The notes under the pieces: generated by a model
Told to the model about the DNA's origin: nothing
Databases searched by the model: none
The model's input: only the letters and a program-made list of their open reading frames with translations
Part shown: positions 1 to 8,966 of the stretch, piece after piece
Layout: the number at the start of each line of letters is the position of its first letter
How positions within the stretch are numbered: position 1 is the stretch's first letter
Made by a program: the position numbers and the translations under genes
Assembly (NCBI GenBank): GCA_046728115.1
Contig: JBKPDW010000153.1
Location: forward strand, 1-31,672
DNA from: CAVSWN01 sp046728115
GTDB taxonomy: Bacteria; Acidobacteriota; Vicinamibacteria; Vicinamibacterales; CAVVIG01
Direction: 5' to 3'
DNA: 31,672 nt

Positions 1-467
1 TCGCGAGGCAGGACAAACCCATTCAGCACGCCGGTCACATTGCCGTGATGCGTTGCGATTTCGAGGTACTCCACCGTCCACTGCCGTGTGGGACCCGCGA
101 TTACGATTGCATGCTCGACGTCATTCCACTCCCGGACCACACAGTCGACGCGATGCGTACCGGCCGGCACGTTTGGCTCGCACACGGTACGTCCGTCGAC
201 ACGAATCGAAAAGCGTTGGATCTCGGTAGAATCGTGATGGATGCGCGCAATGAAGGCGAATGGCGCGCGCAGTCGTTTTGCACCTTCGTCGCTGGTGCTC
301 GTTTCGACGACGCCAGCCGTCGCCGAGATCGGCGTTTGCACCAACTTCATGCGGGCGGCGTCGAACTCGATGAACACGTCTCGGGCAAGGACCAGGGCAC
401 AGATCCCACCCAGAAGACTGACCCTCAGCCATGGCTTCGCGATGTTTTCCGGATTCACGCGGAACAT
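1..467 (-). CDS. Hypothetical single-pass membrane protein, 3' end off the contig
   Basis: The minus-strand frame is open from an ATG at 465-467 to the window edge, giving about 155 residues with no stop, so the C-terminus is missing. The N-terminus (MFRVNPENIAKPW) is followed by one hydrophobic stretch at about residues 15-29 (LRVSLLGGICALVLA), which looks like a signal anchor. The next ~120 residues alternate hydrophobic and polar positions like a beta-sandwich, with PAGTHRVDC and TVEYLEIATHHGNVTG as recognisable stretches. I do not recognise the family. Other frames here give shorter Arg-rich translations and are shadows. The gene lies upstream of the gene ending at 625 only in map order; it is not obviously part of that operon, and the 157 bp between them hold no feature I can name. 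Confidence 0.6.
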   Translation of the reverse strand, partial: MFRVNPENIAKPWLRVSLLGGICALVLARDVFIEFDAARMKLVQTPISATAGVVETSTSDEGAKRLRAPFAFIARIHHDSTEIQRFSIRVDGRTVCEPNVPAGTHRVDCVVREWNDVEHAIVIAGPTRQWTVEYLEIATHHGNVTGVLNGFVLPR

Positions 468-624
468 GTGGCCGCGGTGCTCACGCCCGCTGAACGACCT
501 TCGGCAACCAGCGATGGCCGCCGAGATAGCAGACACTCTTCGGGAATTAGTGGACGCTCAGTACGCAGGCCGAGCGGGGCTCAACATTGCGCACACGCGC
601 TCCGTGCCGCCGTCCGCCCATCCG

Positions 625-1653
625 CTACTGAAGGAAGCCCGTCACGTTTCGCTTGGGCACGAATCCAACGGGGATGCGTGTGACCTCCCTCATGGACTTG
701 ATATCGACCACCGACACGTCGTTCGTCACGGGATTGGCCACATACGCCGTCTTCGAGTCAGGCGTGAGCGTCACCCAACCCGCTCCTTTACCGCCAAGTT
801 CGGCGGCACCCAGCACTTTCAATTCGGGAAGCGAATAGGCGTACAGGAAGTTGTTCAGCCGGCTGCACACGACGAGCGTCTTGCCGTCAGCAGTCACCGC
901 CATGCCGTGCGATGGATCGGACCCTTCCGGAACGGTGGCCTTGCCAGGCGGCAGTTCGGGATTCTTGATGCGATTGATTTCCTTTCGTGTCGCAAAATCC
1001 ACGACGGCGAATCCGTTGAAGCCCGTCAGCTGCACGAAAATCCACTTCGTCGAGCCGTCGGCATTGGTGTTGAACGCCATCGGCCGGATCCCGAGGTCCA
1101 TCTCGAGCGTCCAGGCAGGCTGGTCGGTCTCGGCATCAATCACATTGATCGTCTTGCTCTGAATGGATCCGGCCACGACGTATTTCCCGTCCGGCGTGAC
1201 GTACGCATTGTGGATCGTGCCCTTCGTCGGAACGGTCTTGATCCGCCGGAGTGAGGCCGTGTCGATCACGTCGACGCCGCCCGGCTGCTGAATGATGCCT
1301 ACGTAGACGCGACGACCGTCTTTGCCGACCGCCATGTTGTTCGGATGTCCGCTCAACGGAACGCGGGCAACGACCTCGAGCGTCTTTGCGTCGACCACGT
1401 CGAGCGTGCTCTCGGCTTCGTCGCTGACGTAGATGCGGCTGCCGTCCGGCGCGACGCCAGCGCCATGGCTCACTTCGATTCCCGCGATCACACCGACCAC
1501 TTTGTTCGCGACCGGATCGATGATGTGCACATTGTCGCCGGCGCTGTTGGTCTGGATGATCCGGACCTTCTTCTGTGCGGTCAGCGTCGTCGTGCAGAAA
1601 GTGATCGCGGCCAACACGCCGAGACATGAACGCATCACGTGTGTCTTCGTCAT
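625..1653 (-). CDS. Secreted YVTN-type beta-propeller protein (YncE-like)
   Basis: This 342-residue protein has an N-terminal signal peptide (hydrophobic residues ~8-25, cleavage near TLTAQ). The rest is a series of ~40-residue blades of the YVTN/YncE type: GDNVHIIDPVANKVV, RIYVSDEAESTLDVVDAKTLEVV, GGVDVIDTASLRRIKT, KTINVIDAETDQP and YVANPVTNDVSVVDIKSMREV. Such propellers act in the periplasm as scaffolds or in electron-transfer and binding complexes; no catalytic residue is evident. AAGGAG at 1663-1668 overlaps the TAA stop of the upstream cytochrome gene (1667-1669), so the two are translationally coupled. It is the last gene of a three-gene operon with the DUF1326 and cytochrome c genes, which suggests a shared periplasmic redox or metal role. 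An internal ATG at codon 7 is an alternative start. Confidence 0.85.
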   Translation of the reverse strand: MTKTHVMRSCLGVLAAITFCTTTLTAQKKVRIIQTNSAGDNVHIIDPVANKVVGVIAGIEVSHGAGVAPDGSRIYVSDEAESTLDVVDAKTLEVVARVPLSGHPNNMAVGKDGRRVYVGIIQQPGGVDVIDTASLRRIKTVPTKGTIHNAYVTPDGKYVVAGSIQSKTINVIDAETDQPAWTLEMDLGIRPMAFNTNADGSTKWIFVQLTGFNGFAVVDFATRKEINRIKNPELPPGKATVPEGSDPSHGMAVTADGKTLVVCSRLNNFLYAYSLPELKVLGAAELGGKGAGWVTLTPDSKTAYVANPVTNDVSVVDIKSMREVTRIPVGFVPKRNVTGFLQ

Positions 1654-1666
1654 ACGCGTCAGCTCC

Positions 1667-2083
1667 TTATGGCTTCGTCGCCGTCTCGCCCATCACCCAG
1701 GCCTTGAGCGTCTGCCACTCCTCGTCGTTCTGCGAACTCCAGTGTTTCCCGCCGCTGTGATAGAAGTCGCCGCCGGCCGCTTCAGCGAGAGGATGCACGA
1801 GGAGCCTGCTCCTCAGGCTTCCCGGCGCGACAACGCGCCGGACCGCCTCGAAATTCTTGCGCGAGTCCTCGTCGGTCCAGGTCGTCGCTCCAGGGGCGAG
1901 GGGTTGCAGACGGAGCGGCGTGCCAGATCCGTGACACGCGATGCAACGGGCATGGCCAGGACGCTTGGCCACAAAAATGGGTTGAACCTTCGTCTTGAAG
2001 AACTCGTAATCGAGGGACCCGGTTTGGCCTGACAGCGTCGACATCATCGTCAGACAGAGCAGACCCGCGAGGGCCGGACGCAT
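1667..2083 (-). CDS. Small secreted c-type cytochrome-like protein
   Basis: This is a 138-residue protein counted from the ATG at 2081-2083, chosen because AGGAGG lies at 2089-2094 with 5-nt spacing; the frame stays open to 2128 but without a better site. A signal peptide (MRPALAGLLCLTMMSTLSGQ) precedes DYEFFKTKVQPIFVAKR and a single heme-binding CxxCH motif (CIACH) followed by GSGTPLRL. This arrangement (KVQPIF...CIACHG) matches the short cytochrome c-like domains fused to or encoded beside planctomycete and acidobacterial secreted proteins. An axial Met is not obvious, although His residues near the C-terminus (VHPLAE, FYHSGGKHW) could ligate. It lies between the DUF1326 gene (25-bp gap) and the propeller gene (13-bp gap). 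Inferred role: periplasmic electron carrier serving the same complex. Confidence 0.8.
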   Translation of the reverse strand: MRPALAGLLCLTMMSTLSGQTGSLDYEFFKTKVQPIFVAKRPGHARCIACHGSGTPLRLQPLAPGATTWTDEDSRKNFEAVRRVVAPGSLRSRLLVHPLAEAAGGDFYHSGGKHWSSQNDEEWQTLKAWVMGETATKP

Positions 2084-2108
2084 GGGAACCTCCTCACGAC
2101 CCGAGACT

Positions 2109-2729
2109 TCAAGGTTGACCGCCCACATCCATGGTCGACGTAAAGCCGTTCGTCCCCGAATGCCTGAACGTGTGCGACGCGCTGGTATGCGTGTGCGACA
2201 CCGAACGGTACTGCGTGTAGTCCTGATACGCCGGGCTCGGGAGGTTCATCACCTTCACCGGCTTTCCGCCAAATCCCCGCATCACGTCCATCTCGACCGA
2301 CGAATCCGGACCGGAGAACGTCACCTTGCTCTCGGTGATGTTCATCGTGATCGGCGCTTTCGTGAACGAGAGCATGCCGCGGTGGAAGCTCGCGAATGCA
2401 ATCGGCATCAACGCTTCGACCGCCGCCATTTGCCGATCGCTCACCTTGTCGCTCACGTAGATCTTCGACCAGGTGCGCATCGTGAACGTGACGAGGAATG
2501 TGACGCCTGCGAGATCGACGTCCTCGTAGTGGCCCGATCTGATGGAGATCAGCCGGTTGCCTTCGCACGGATTGCGATTCGGCTCGCCGCCGAAGTTGCA
2601 CGGACACGAGATCGTGCAGCTGCAGCTCTCGGCGACCGTGGCGGTGATGTGCCAGTTCGGCGCGGCCGCGCGCGGCGGCGCGGTGACTGCCACGAGAACA
2701 ATGGACACGGCAGCCAGAATGGTGCGCAT
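2109..2729 (-). CDS. Secreted DUF1326-type cysteine-rich protein
   Basis: This 206-residue protein has an N-terminal signal peptide (MRTILAAVSIVLVAVTAPPRAAA). Immediately after it comes the signature C-x-C-x3-C-x-C (ESCSCTISCPC, Cys36, 38, 42, 44) with another Cys at about 55, which is the hallmark of the DUF1326 family. The cysteine cluster looks suited to metal or thiol chemistry, but the family has no settled function. The C-terminal 40 residues are His/Ser/Thr-rich (SVSHTHTSASHTFRHS) and could bind metal. It is the first gene of the operon with the small cytochrome and the propeller. The start has a poor ribosome site. A TTGACA lies at 2760-2765 on the same strand with a weak TAGACC 15 nt further on, a tentative promoter. 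Confidence 0.85.
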   Translation of the reverse strand: MRTILAAVSIVLVAVTAPPRAAAPNWHITATVAESCSCTISCPCNFGGEPNRNPCEGNRLISIRSGHYEDVDLAGVTFLVTFTMRTWSKIYVSDKVSDRQMAAVEALMPIAFASFHRGMLSFTKAPITMNITESKVTFSGPDSSVEMDVMRGFGGKPVKVMNLPSPAYQDYTQYRSVSHTHTSASHTFRHSGTNGFTSTMDVGGQP

Positions 2730-2833
2730 GACCGCAAGGGTCTACCTTCTGGCACGCCGTGTCAAGGCACGCCTCGAGTCGAGGGGTTGACAGTGGTCGT
2801 GAGCGCGAATCTGTACGCGGGCTGGGCGCCCGT

Positions 2834-3020
2834 TCACCGGATCACGAACTTGCGTTTCTTGTTCGGCGTCGTTTTCTTCTTCGTCGTCGGCTTTGGCTCG
2901 AGCGAGCCGACATGGGCTTAGCTCATCTCGAAGTAGCTTTCAATTGGCGCCTTTGCGCTTTACTCGGGGATTGGTCGCCACCAGCCGTTCGTAGAGCTCG
3001 AGTGCAGCGGATCTGTCCAC
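2834..3020 (-). pseudogene. Internally deleted remnant of a small basic-tailed protein gene
   Basis: A good ribosome site (GGGAGG, 3027-3032) precedes a GTG at 3018-3020 and a frame reading VDRSAALELYERLVATNPRV-KRKGA, which ends at a TGA. Reading then makes sense again in another frame: ESYFEMS, an in-frame stop, then AHVGSLEPKPTTKKKT and a Lys/Arg tail ending KFVIR at a TGA (2834-2836). The N-terminal helix and the YFxxSYAYVxxLKPKPT-like tail match, from memory, the two ends of a ~110-residue TfoX-like family found in soil bacteria; the middle ~60 codons are missing. This explains the otherwise empty 400 bp between 2729 and 3138. I am fairly sure it is a decayed gene and less sure of the family. 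Confidence 0.55.
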
Positions 3021-3100
3021 GTGTCGCCTCCCGTGGCAATCATGATCGCGCCAGCAATCGGCTCCTTCAACCGCGTTTTCCGGCCGATTTCGAAGCGATC

Positions 3101-3130
3101 TTGACATGTTACCATTAAGTCACATATCGT
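3101..3130 (+). promoter_or_regulatory. Promoter of the ArsR-SRPBCC gene
   Basis: A perfect -35 TTGACA (3101-3106) is followed after 18 bp by TATCGT (3125-3130), which lies 7 nt before the ATG at 3138. The expected start of transcription is therefore at or next to the start codon. The spacer contains a short AT-rich stretch (GTTACCATTAAGTCAC) that could hold an operator for autoregulation, but no clear palindrome is visible. Confidence 0.5.
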
Positions 3131-3137
3131 GGAGGCC

Positions 3138-3923
3138 ATGGACGCGGTGTTCAAGGCGTTAGCGGATCCGACACGCCGGAGCCTGCTCGACGCGTTGTTC
3201 AAGCGGGACGGCCAGACGCTCGGCGCGCTAGAGCGCCGGCTCACCATGACGCGCTTCGGCGTCATGAAGCATCTCCGCGTGCTGGAGGACGCGCGGCTCG
3301 TGGTAACGAAACGGCTGGGCCGCGAGAAGCTGCACTTCCTGAACCCCGTGCCCATACGCCTCATTCACGACCGATGGATCGACAAATACACCGAGCCGAT
3401 GGCGGCGATGCTGAGCGGACTCAAGAAGGAAATCGAGGAGGGACTCATGGAGAAGGTATTCGAGATCTACATCAAGACGACTCCGGAGCGCCTGTGGCAG
3501 GCGATCACGGATCCGGACATGAGGCGGAAGTACTCGTTTGGGGTTGGCGTGTTCTCGGACTGGAAGCCGGGATCCTCCTACGTGGCCCGCGCGACGGACA
3601 TGACCGCCGCTCCGGACATGGCGATCGCAGAAGGCGAAAACGTCGAGGTCGATCCACCGCGTCGTCTCGTGCAGAGTTTCAGAGCCCTCTGGAGCGACGC
3701 CGTGAAGCGGGAGGGAACGTCGAGAGTCACGTGGGAGATCGAGCGGGTTGGCGATTCGTGCCGCCTGACCGTTTCACACGATCAGCTGCGCGACGGCGCG
3801 AACGCCGAGCTGTACGGCGGCTGGCCGATGATCCTGTCCGGGCTGAAGACGCTGCTGGAAACCGGTCAGATGCTCACGACGCCTGGCTCACTCCAGTACC
3901 TGCGGCCACAGCCGACGGCCTGA
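3138..3923 (+). CDS. ArsR-family HTH regulator fused to an SRPBCC (AHSA1-like) domain
   Basis: This is a 261-residue two-domain protein. Residues 1-~95 are a winged-helix ArsR domain (MDAVFKALADPTRRSLLDAL, LGALERRLTMTRFGVMKHLR as the recognition region, then RLVVTKRLGREKLHFLNP as the wing). Residues ~105-250 are an SRPBCC/START-like hydrophobic-ligand fold (MEKVFEIYIKTTPERLWQAI, SRVTWEIERVGDSCRLTVSHD, GGWPMILSGLKTLLETG). The fusion is a known architecture and presumably senses a small hydrophobic ligand. I chose ATG 3138 over GTG 3129 because homologues begin MDAVFKALADPTRR; the GGAGG at 3131-3135 is too close to the ATG to be a normal ribosome site, and a promoter-like hexamer fits a leaderless message. 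The next gene starts 37 bp downstream. Confidence 0.88.
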   Translation: MDAVFKALADPTRRSLLDALFKRDGQTLGALERRLTMTRFGVMKHLRVLEDARLVVTKRLGREKLHFLNPVPIRLIHDRWIDKYTEPMAAMLSGLKKEIEEGLMEKVFEIYIKTTPERLWQAITDPDMRRKYSFGVGVFSDWKPGSSYVARATDMTAAPDMAIAEGENVEVDPPRRLVQSFRALWSDAVKREGTSRVTWEIERVGDSCRLTVSHDQLRDGANAELYGGWPMILSGLKTLLETGQMLTTPGSLQYLRPQPTA

Positions 3924-3946
3924 CGGTACGCCGTGGCGGCCGCCTC

Positions 3947-3952
3947 TATACT
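3947..3952 (+). promoter_or_regulatory. -10 element TATACT just upstream of the GNAT/PLP fusion
   Basis: TATACT ends 8 nt before the ATG at 3961, and there is no Shine-Dalgarno in between. A transcript started 7 nt downstream would begin about two bases before the start codon, so this gene may be leaderless and transcribed separately from the regulator. No good -35 is visible. Confidence 0.4.
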
Positions 3953-3960
3953 GGAACTCG

Positions 3961-5472
3961 ATGACGACTCCGACGATCGAAACGCCGCGCCTGATCCTGC
4001 GGCCTCTGGCGCTCGAGGACGCGGATCAGGTGCAGGAACTGTTTCCATGCTGGGAGATCGTGAAGCTCCTCAATGCCACGGTGCCGTGGCCATACCCCCC
4101 TGATGGTGCGCGCACGTTCCTCCGTGATGTCGCCCTGCCCGCGATCGCACGCGGCGACGAATGGATCTGGACTCTTCGGCTGACAACCGATCCGTCGCGC
4201 ATAATCGGGAGCATCGGGCTGAAACGGTCCGAGGACGAGAACCGCGGCTTCTGGATAGGTCTGCCGTGGCATCGACAAGGTCTGATGACCGAGGCCGCAG
4301 ACGCGGTAACCGGCTTCTGGTTCGACACGCTGAAATTTCCGGTGCTCCGGGCGGCGAAGGCCGTCACCAACGCCGCGTCGCGGAGGATCTCCGAGAAACA
4401 GGGAATGCGCGTCGTGGCTGTCGTGGAGCGCGACTACGTCTCCGGCCGTGCGAGGGCGGAGATCTGGGAAGTCACGGCCGACGAATGGCGTGCGCGCCGA
4501 TCGCGCTCTCGCTCTATTCAAATCGAGGCCGGACGGATCGACGCCGCACGTGCCCTGCTTGCACGGCACCTCGACCGGACGCCGCTTGTGCGCGCGGAAT
4601 CGCTCTCGGCACCGAATCGAGCGGTCTATCTGAAGAACGAAACGTCTCTCCCGACCGGTTCGTTCAAGGTCCGGGGCGCACTGTATTCCTTGTCGGTCAA
4701 CCTCGAACGACGCGGAATCCGGGAGGTGATTGCAGCCAGCACGGGCAACCACGGCGCCGCAGTCGCGTATGCGGCGCGCGTGTTTGGAGTGCAGGCACGA
4801 ATCTTTCTGCCGGAACGTCCCAATCCCGTGAAAGCAGCTCGAGTCCGCGAACTGGGCGCAGTCCTCGTGGAAACCGGCGGCGATCTCAGCGCGGCCATCG
4901 ATGCCGCGCACGAGTACGCGTCCCGAACCGGGGCGTTCTTTCTCCATGACGCTGCCGATGCCGACATCCGTGTCGGAACGGCGACGATTGGCGCGGAGAT
5001 CGTCGAGCAGCTTCCCTCGGTCGACGCGATCTACGTCCCGATGGGCGATACCGCGCTCATCCACGGCGTGGCGGCAGCTGCAAAGAGCCTCCGGGCTTCG
5101 ATCGCCATCGTCGGCACGGTCGCGGCGAAGGCGCCTGCCTATTACCTGTCGTGGCGCGCGAGCAAAGTCGTTGAAACAGATACCGCCGACACGATTGCCG
5201 ACGGTCTGGCCGTGCGCCGGCCGCTCGAACCAAACGTCACGGCCATTCGCGAGCTGGTGGACGAGATCGTGACCGTGACCGAGGACGAGATGCTGGACGC
5301 GATCGCGGTTCTCCGCTCTCGGGAGAACGTGCTCGCGGAGGCGGCTGGCGCCGCGGCTACCGCCGCCTTGATCAAGGCCTCTCGCCCGGCGGCAACGAGC
5401 GTCGCCCTCGTCACGGGCTGCAATATCCCCGCACACGTGCTGGCGCAGGTCGTCAGCAGGTCGGTTCGTTAG
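3961..5472 (+). CDS. GNAT acetyltransferase fused to a PLP-dependent threonine dehydratase-like enzyme
   Basis: This 503-residue protein joins two enzymes in one frame. Residues 1-~172 are a RimJ/RimL-type GNAT domain (TPRLILRPLALEDADQV, IIGSIGLK, WIGLPWHRQGLMTEA with the acetyl-CoA loop, and NAASRRISEKQGMRVV). Residues ~186-503 are a fold-type II PLP enzyme of the serine/threonine dehydratase family: Lys236 in TGSFKVRGA is the Schiff-base lysine, S260-TGNH-264 is the substrate loop, and TGCNI (485-489) carries the residue facing the pyridine nitrogen. The usual GGGG(L) phosphate loop is replaced by MGDTALIHG (361-369), so substrate and reaction are uncertain. The linker (RARRSRSRSIQIE) is short and basic. 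Codon use looks continuous across the junction. The TAG stop overlaps the TAA of the convergent next gene in the bases TTAG. Confidence 0.85.
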   Translation: MTTPTIETPRLILRPLALEDADQVQELFPCWEIVKLLNATVPWPYPPDGARTFLRDVALPAIARGDEWIWTLRLTTDPSRIIGSIGLKRSEDENRGFWIGLPWHRQGLMTEAADAVTGFWFDTLKFPVLRAAKAVTNAASRRISEKQGMRVVAVVERDYVSGRARAEIWEVTADEWRARRSRSRSIQIEAGRIDAARALLARHLDRTPLVRAESLSAPNRAVYLKNETSLPTGSFKVRGALYSLSVNLERRGIREVIAASTGNHGAAVAYAARVFGVQARIFLPERPNPVKAARVRELGAVLVETGGDLSAAIDAAHEYASRTGAFFLHDAADADIRVGTATIGAEIVEQLPSVDAIYVPMGDTALIHGVAAAAKSLRASIAIVGTVAAKAPAYYLSWRASKVVETDTADTIADGLAVRRPLEPNVTAIRELVDEIVTVTEDEMLDAIAVLRSRENVLAEAAGAAATAALIKASRPAATSVALVTGCNIPAHVLAQVVSRSVR

Positions 5473-5972
5473 GACGTTTTCGAGTACGTCAGCGTGCGGG
5501 TCGTCGACTGACCGCCCGACTCCAGATCGCGCACCAGGGTCAGGGTGCCGCCGCTCACGCTGAGGACGTCGCGCCCCCAGTTCATGCCCTGTTTGAAATG
5601 CAGATGAAGTTTCGCGCCGTCCCAGTGCGCGCGCGTCTTCAACGCGTTCACATCGCCTTCCGGCGTGGCCATCGTCTTGTTGTCCAGCGTGTAAACGGCC
5701 TTTGCGGATCCGATCTGAACGACGATCTCCGAGTTGGTTTGCGTGATGACAAGCGTGTCCGGCGCCTGGCCCAGGATCGTATCGGCCAGCGGACCAGAGA
5801 TTCCTCCGCCCCCGCGACCGCCGCCCCGCCCGGCGGCAACCGGCGGATCGACGGTCCCCAGCTTCCACGTACCGGCAAAGTTCGGGCTGTATTGAGCGGG
5901 CGACGTGATCGGAAGGGCGGCAACGAGGGCGGCGGCGATTAGCGGAATTCTGGTTGACATATCTTGTTTCAC
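5469..5972 (-). CDS. Small secreted protein of unknown function
   Basis: This 167-residue protein has a signal peptide (STRIPLIAAALVAALPITSPAQ), then NFAGTWKLGTVDPP, a Gly/Arg-rich loop (GRGGGRGGGG), and a beta-rich C-terminal part (LVITQTNSEIVVQI, KAVYTLDNKTMATPEG, LTLVRDLESGGQSTTRTLTYSK). The F-x-G-TW-x-L opening and the repeated strands resemble small acidobacterial secreted lipocalin-like proteins, but I cannot name the family. GTG 5972 is preferred because GAGG (5980-5983) lies 7 nt upstream; ATG 5960 has no such site. It is the last gene of the minus-strand run, 67 bp after the NHL-propeller gene. Confidence 0.7.
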   Translation of the reverse strand: MKQDMSTRIPLIAAALVAALPITSPAQYSPNFAGTWKLGTVDPPVAAGRGGGRGGGGISGPLADTILGQAPDTLVITQTNSEIVVQIGSAKAVYTLDNKTMATPEGDVNALKTRAHWDGAKLHLHFKQGMNWGRDVLSVSGGTLTLVRDLESGGQSTTRTLTYSKTS

Positions 5973-6039
5973 TCGCTCGCCTCAAGGACTCGCGCTCGCA
6001 TGTTGCCTCGCTCGCTCACAAGCTCGCGAGACCTGTCCG

Positions 6040-7155
6040 CTACTGCAGGCTCGTACTGCTCGTCTTGGCCATCAGCGGCTGCGGCTTGTAGAAATGCGAC
6101 GGATCCGCGCCCGTCCGCGGCTTGAATTTCTGCGATCGGCCGCCGAACACTTCGGCGGTGTACAAATTGCCTTCCGAATCCGCGGAAAATTCATGGACCG
6201 CCCAGAACAGACCCGGTGCGGTGCCGTGCGTGCCCCAGGCGTACACCAGATGGCCATTCAGGTCGTACTTGAGGAACTTGTCCAGCGGTCCTGAGAAGAC
6301 CCACAAGAACTGATCGTCGCTGATGCGAATGTGGTACGGCTGCTGGATATTCGGGAACATGTCGAGGAACTTGCCGTTCTCGTCGAACACCTGGATTCGG
6401 CTGTTGGCGCGATCCGACACGTAGACGCGCCGGTTCCGATCGATCGTGATCGAATGCGGCGTGTTGAACTGTCCAGGGCCCGTTCCGCGCGTGCCCCACG
6501 TCATCAGGAACTTGCCGTTCTTGTCGAACTTCATCACGCGGGTATTGCCGTAGCCGTCGCTGACGAAGAATGTGCCGTCGGGCAGCCACGCAATGTCCGT
6601 CGGACGCTTGAAGTGCTTGTCGTCGTTGCCCGCTTCGTCACGCTCGCCGAGCGTCATCAGCAGCTTCTTCCCGTCGTTGGTGAATTTGAAGATCTGATGA
6701 TGGATATCGTCGACGACCCACACGTTGTGTTCGGGATCGTACGGGCTGATCAGGACGGAATGTGGCCCGCGGCCGTCCTCGAACAGGTGATCCCACTGCG
6801 TCCACGACTCGACGGCTTTCCCGCTGCCGTCGACGATGACGATGCAGTTGCGAAATTCGGGAGTGGGCGTGGTGGCCTGCTCGTTGAACGATCCCCAGAA
6901 GCCGGTAAACCCGTTCGGAAGTTTGTCGGGCAGCTTCAGTTCGCCGCGATTGGCAATGAAGATGCGGTTGGGTGTCTCCGCAAAAATGCCGCCGGTGGAT
7001 CCCCAGATGTAACCAGGTTTTGCGAACGCGAGCGGTTGGGGCCAACCCTGCGCGACATCGTACGGCCCGGTTCGATCGTCGCCGCCTTTTTCCTGGGCGA
7101 TGGCTGGGAGAAACCAGAACCCGATCGCCGCGACAAGCGTGAACAGCGCACGCAT
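6040..7155 (-). CDS. Secreted NHL-repeat six-bladed propeller, amidating-lyase-like
   Basis: This 371-residue protein starts at ATG 7153-7155, preceded by GGAGGG with good spacing; the frame is open upstream but without support. It has a signal peptide (MRALFTLVAAIGFWFLPAIAQ). NHL blades follow: GPHSVLISPYDPEHNVWVVD with HHQIFKF, RPTDIAWLPDGTFFVSDGYG with TRVMKFDKNGKFLMTWG, TPHSITIDRNRRVYVSDRA with SRIQVFDENGKFLD, and QPYHIRISDDQFLWV. This pattern is shared with peptidyl-alpha-hydroxyglycine alpha-amidating lyase (PAL) and NHL proteins. His residues in PHSVL, HHQIF and PHSI sit where PAL binds zinc, but I cannot confirm lyase activity. A copper monooxygenase of the PHM type is encoded in the same run (9830-11230); in animals PHM and PAL act in succession, so the pairing is suggestive. 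Confidence 0.82.
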   Translation of the reverse strand: MRALFTLVAAIGFWFLPAIAQEKGGDDRTGPYDVAQGWPQPLAFAKPGYIWGSTGGIFAETPNRIFIANRGELKLPDKLPNGFTGFWGSFNEQATTPTPEFRNCIVIVDGSGKAVESWTQWDHLFEDGRGPHSVLISPYDPEHNVWVVDDIHHQIFKFTNDGKKLLMTLGERDEAGNDDKHFKRPTDIAWLPDGTFFVSDGYGNTRVMKFDKNGKFLMTWGTRGTGPGQFNTPHSITIDRNRRVYVSDRANSRIQVFDENGKFLDMFPNIQQPYHIRISDDQFLWVFSGPLDKFLKYDLNGHLVYAWGTHGTAPGLFWAVHEFSADSEGNLYTAEVFGGRSQKFKPRTGADPSHFYKPQPLMAKTSSTSLQ

Positions 7156-7201
7156 GGAACCCTCCGGGTATTCGAGAGATGGTGGGTCGAATGCGGTCGG
7201 C

Positions 7202-7207
7202 ATTATA
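7202..7207 (-). promoter_or_regulatory. Consensus -10 (TATAAT) for the NHL-propeller gene
   Basis: On the minus strand the bases read TATAAT exactly, giving a predicted transcript start near 7195 and a leader of about 40 nt that contains the strong ribosome site. No good -35 is visible at 17-18 nt. It lies just past the hairpin that follows the RF3 gene, so the NHL gene seems to be a separate transcription unit. Confidence 0.5.
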
Positions 7208-7241
7208 ACGTGCGAGACCGGAGCGACGGACGACGAACAAT

Positions 7242-7272
7242 GCAGAGGCGGCGGGGCACGTCCTGCCTCTGC
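7242..7272 (-). terminator. Hairpin after the RF3 gene, probable terminator
   Basis: GCAGAGGC (7242-7249) and GCCTCTGC (7265-7272) form a perfect 8-bp stem with a 15-nt loop, starting 3 nt after the RF3 stop codon. On the minus strand the stem is followed by ATTGTT, a weak U-tract. Confidence 0.5.
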
Positions 7273-7275
7273 GTG

Positions 7276-8928
<1,653 letters not shown>

Positions 8929-8966
8929 TAATGGTCCCTGGACCGAAGAGCCAAGGATCGATCCGA

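Noticed and set aside
3946..5985. 679-codon open frame on the minus strand
   Set aside because: It is Arg/Asp-rich shadow text antisense to the GNAT/PLP fusion and the small secreted gene, with no recognisable domain.
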